This document shows, piece by piece, positions 5,212 to 7,101 of a DNA stretch of 7,101 bases. The first letter of the stretch is position 1, and every line of letters starts with the position of its first letter. This DNA is from Chlorobium sp. (GTDB lineage: Bacteria > Bacteroidota > Chlorobiia > Chlorobiales > Chlorobiaceae). Position numbers and translations under genes: made by a program. The stretch spans positions 1 through 7,101 of the forward strand of contig JANQGE010000100.1 in assembly GCA_028277485.1 (NCBI GenBank). Reading direction: 5' to 3'. The notes beneath the pieces are model-generated. The model was not told the origin of the DNA. It saw only the letters and a program-made list of their open reading frames with translations, and ran no database searches.

Positions 5212-6947
5212 AAGAAATAGTCAGACTCCTTCGCATTGTGCGTCCTTTCCATTGGTGGATGTTGCTTGCGGCCGTGCTGGGATTTGCCACTATCGGCAGC
5301 GGAATAGGGCTGCTCATATCTTCAGCATATATTATCGCCAAAGCCGCTCTCCACCCTTCATTTCAGGAACTGCAGTTCGGTATCGTGGCGGTGAGGTTTT
5401 TTGGCATGGCACGCGGCGTGCTCCGCTATATAGAACGGCTTGTCTCACATAACACAACCTTTAAAATTCTTTCCGGATTGCGGATCTGGTTCTATAAATC
5501 CATCGAGCCGCTTGCGCCGGCCCGGCTCTCACAATACAAAAGCGGTGATCTTCTGCAGAGAATTACCGGAGATATCGATACACTTGAAAACCTCTACGCC
5601 CGCGTTCTCAGTCCACCTTTGACCGCTGCCCTGATCTCCTGCCTCCTCTGGTTCCTCATGGGAAGTTTTTCGGTCACCTTTTCGATCACCCTTCTCTGTT
5701 TCCATGCGGCCGCTGCAATAGGCATCCCCCTCCTTAGCAGCCGCCTGAACCGGGGAACATCATCAAAAATCTCCACTTTGCAAACCGAGCTGCAGACAAG
5801 AACCCTCGACTGCATTCAGGGCATCGGCGATCTTATGCTTTTCAACCGCCTCAATGGCCATATTAAGCAACTCCACAAACTGAAATGCCGTGAGCTGACG
5901 CTGCAGAGAAAGCAGGCCCTTATTCAGCGTTCCCACGAATCGTTGACCGGCCTGCTGATGAACGCTGCCGTCCTGGCTCTTTTGTGGGTTCTTGCCCCGC
6001 AGGTATCGGACGGCAACATCGACGGCGTGTACACGGCCGTCATCATTATTGCGGTTATGGCTTCGTTCGAGGCATTTCTGCCCCTGCCGGATGCTGTTCA
6101 GCACCTCGAAACCAATGCAACGGCAGGAAAAAGACTCTTCGAAATCGCTGATACGCAACCTGTTGTCATCGTGCCGGAGCGCCCCGAACCGTTCCCGGAA
6201 AATTGCTCCATCAGCTTCGACAGTGTCACGTTTACTTATCCGGAAACATACCAACCGGCACTTTCAAACCTATCGTTCACTGTCCCGGAAGGAGAAAAAA
6301 TCGCCATTGTAGGTCCAAGCGGAGCGGGCAAATCAACAATTACCGGTCTGCTGCTGAGGTTTTGGGATCCGTCAGAAGGAACCATCAGCATCGGAGGTAA
6401 AAGCCTTGAGCATCTCGATCCGGAAACCATCCGGAAAAACATAGGCACCGTAAACCAGAGAACCTATCTTTTCGGAGAAACCATAAGGAAAAACCTGCTC
6501 CTCGCAAAACCGGGTGCAGACGATGAAGAACTGAAACAGGCCCTGACCTTTGCCGGCCTCGAATCATTTACCGACAAGCTCGACCAGTGGGCAGGGCAAC
6601 ACGGCATGAATCTCAGCGGCGGTGAAAGACAGCGAATGGCAATCGCAAGAACGCTTTTGCAAGATGCGCCGGTTATCGTGCTTGACGAGGCAACCGTAAA
6701 TCTTGACACTATCACAGAGAAAAACGTGATGCAAAGCATACTGAAGCTTTGCGGACAGGATCGGGCAAAAACACTTCTCGTCATCACCCACCGGCTGCGC
6801 CACATGGCACTATTCGACAGGATACTCGTGCTTGCAAATGGCCGCATCAGCGAGGAGGGTTCACATCATGAGCTGTTGCAGAAAAACGGATTGTACGCTT
6901 CAATGTGGTCACTGCAGCATTTGCCTACCCCTCCCGGACTTTTATAA
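5208..6947 (+). CDS. cydC: CydC, ABC transporter subunit for cytochrome bd assembly
   Basis: Partner half-transporter of CydD in the inner membrane. The 579-aa protein has a membrane domain (hydrophobic segments near 16-43, 55-68, 136-152, 155-175, 246-264, 272-290) and a C-terminal ATPase: Walker A GPSGAGKST (369-377), Q-loop Gln417, signature LSGGERQR (469-476), Walker B VIVLDE (489-494, catalytic Glu494), D-loop Asp500 and H-loop His528. CydC-type landmarks include RYIERLVSHNTTF (73-85), SGDLLQRITGDIDTL (112-126) and THRLRHMALFDRI (527-539). His81 in the first run aligns with E. coli CydC His85, which I recall as a reported heme ligand. Start is fixed by the ATGA overlap with cydD and the AGGAGG upstream. 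Both subunits keep a Walker B glutamate, so both nucleotide sites look competent. In a green sulfur bacterium the role would be supporting a bd oxidase used for oxygen removal; cydAB is not in the window. Confidence 0.94.
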   Translation: MKEIVRLLRIVRPFHWWMLLAAVLGFATIGSGIGLLISSAYIIAKAALHPSFQELQFGIVAVRFFGMARGVLRYIERLVSHNTTFKILSGLRIWFYKSIEPLAPARLSQYKSGDLLQRITGDIDTLENLYARVLSPPLTAALISCLLWFLMGSFSVTFSITLLCFHAAAAIGIPLLSSRLNRGTSSKISTLQTELQTRTLDCIQGIGDLMLFNRLNGHIKQLHKLKCRELTLQRKQALIQRSHESLTGLLMNAAVLALLWVLAPQVSDGNIDGVYTAVIIIAVMASFEAFLPLPDAVQHLETNATAGKRLFEIADTQPVVIVPERPEPFPENCSISFDSVTFTYPETYQPALSNLSFTVPEGEKIAIVGPSGAGKSTITGLLLRFWDPSEGTISIGGKSLEHLDPETIRKNIGTVNQRTYLFGETIRKNLLLAKPGADDEELKQALTFAGLESFTDKLDQWAGQHGMNLSGGERQRMAIARTLLQDAPVIVLDEATVNLDTITEKNVMQSILKLCGQDRAKTLLVITHRLRHMALFDRILVLANGRISEEGSHHELLQKNGLYASMWSLQHLPTPPGLL

Positions 6948-6966
6948 GCGGATCATAACACTCCGC
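6948..6966. other. Weak hairpin just after cydC stop
   Basis: GCGGA (6948-6952) pairs with TCCGC (6962-6966) across a 9-nt loop. No T tract follows, so it is not called a terminator. The nearest other structure that could protect or end the cydDC transcript is the inverted-repeat element starting at 6982. Confidence 0.25.
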
Positions 6967-6981
6967 CGACCAGCTTCTCAT

Positions 6982-7101
6982 AGGCACCTCTATTTATTCC
7001 GCGCTTCAATTGCATCGTTGATCGGTGCTCGAAATCCTCATGTACTCTGTGTACACTCCGGTTTCTCCGCTCCGTTCGCCTTGCACTTGAACCGCTCATG
7101 A
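6982..7101 (+). mobile_element. MITE-like inverted-repeat element, copy 3, cut by right edge
   Basis: The left terminus AGGCACCTCTA (6982-6992) differs from the other copies only in its first base. The interior matches the reverse complement of copy 1 through to the final TCATGA at 7096-7101, so copy 3 is inverted relative to copy 1. A hairpin, TGTAC (7041-7045) and GTACA (7051-7055) around TCTGT, sits where copy 1 has its hairpin. By comparison with copy 1, about 20 bp including the right terminus should lie beyond the window. The left flank is TCAT (6978-6981); whether it is duplicated on the right cannot be seen. It lies 34 bp after cydC. Confidence 0.85.

Noticed and set aside
6998..7101. 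Conserved small protein in the element (about 33 codons in the same frame in copies 1 and 3, ending in a shared TGA)
   Set aside because: The frame is shared because the DNA aligns without gaps. About half of the substitutions change the amino acid, copy 2 does not keep the frame, and the paired changes favour a DNA or RNA fold over a protein.
1223..7101. CRISPR array or composite transposon bounded by the repeats
   Set aside because: Copies are kilobases apart with genes between and differ in length, so not CRISPR. No transposase is present and each complete copy has its own flanking duplication, so the copies moved individually.

Overview
The window is compact bacterial chromosome of about 48-50% GC by eye. 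The gene content suggests a green sulfur bacterium (Chlorobiales, e.g. Chlorobium/Pelodictyon/Prosthecochloris): a trimeric purine nucleoside phosphorylase next to mtnA, a lone HPt protein, and a cydDC pair. Weak or absent Shine-Dalgarno sequences at most starts and short inverted-repeat elements between genes fit the same picture. This placement comes from remembered family resemblance, not a search, so genus is uncertain.

Layout, all genes on the + strand: (1) 1-90, a perfect 7-bp tandem array cut by the left window edge, then a gene-free stretch to 401 with degenerate heptads and a good sigma-70-type promoter. (2) punA, 402-1223, and mtnA, 1413-2474, separated by a small inverted-repeat element (copy 1) and ended by a strong intrinsic terminator at 2489-2519. 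(3) A gene-free stretch, 2520-2851, holding copy 2 of the element and an AT-rich direct repeat. (4) A small HPt phosphotransfer protein, 2852-3262. (5) cydD (3469-5211) and cydC (5208-6947), overlapping by ATGA and preceded by a candidate promoter at 3371-3399. (6) Copy 3 of the element, inverted relative to copy 1 and cut by the right edge.

Function: PNP and MtnA are plausibly consecutive steps (5'-methylthioadenosine to methylthioribose-1-phosphate to methylthioribulose-1-phosphate). The purine-site residue that is Asn in classical 6-oxopurine PNPs is Asp here, as in MTA phosphorylases. CydD and CydC form the heterodimeric ABC exporter needed to assemble cytochrome bd oxidase, which in a strict anaerobe would serve oxygen defence. 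No cydAB is in view.

The least expected content is the element family: three copies with GGGCACCTCTA-type terminal inverted repeats, two with 4-bp flanking duplications (TTTA, TTAT). Copy 1 landed in the last codons of punA and supplies its present stop codon. Removing it restores a longer punA end and a 13-bp punA-mtnA gap, so the element split what was a tight operon. No transposase gene is present, so this looks like a MITE-type non-autonomous family.
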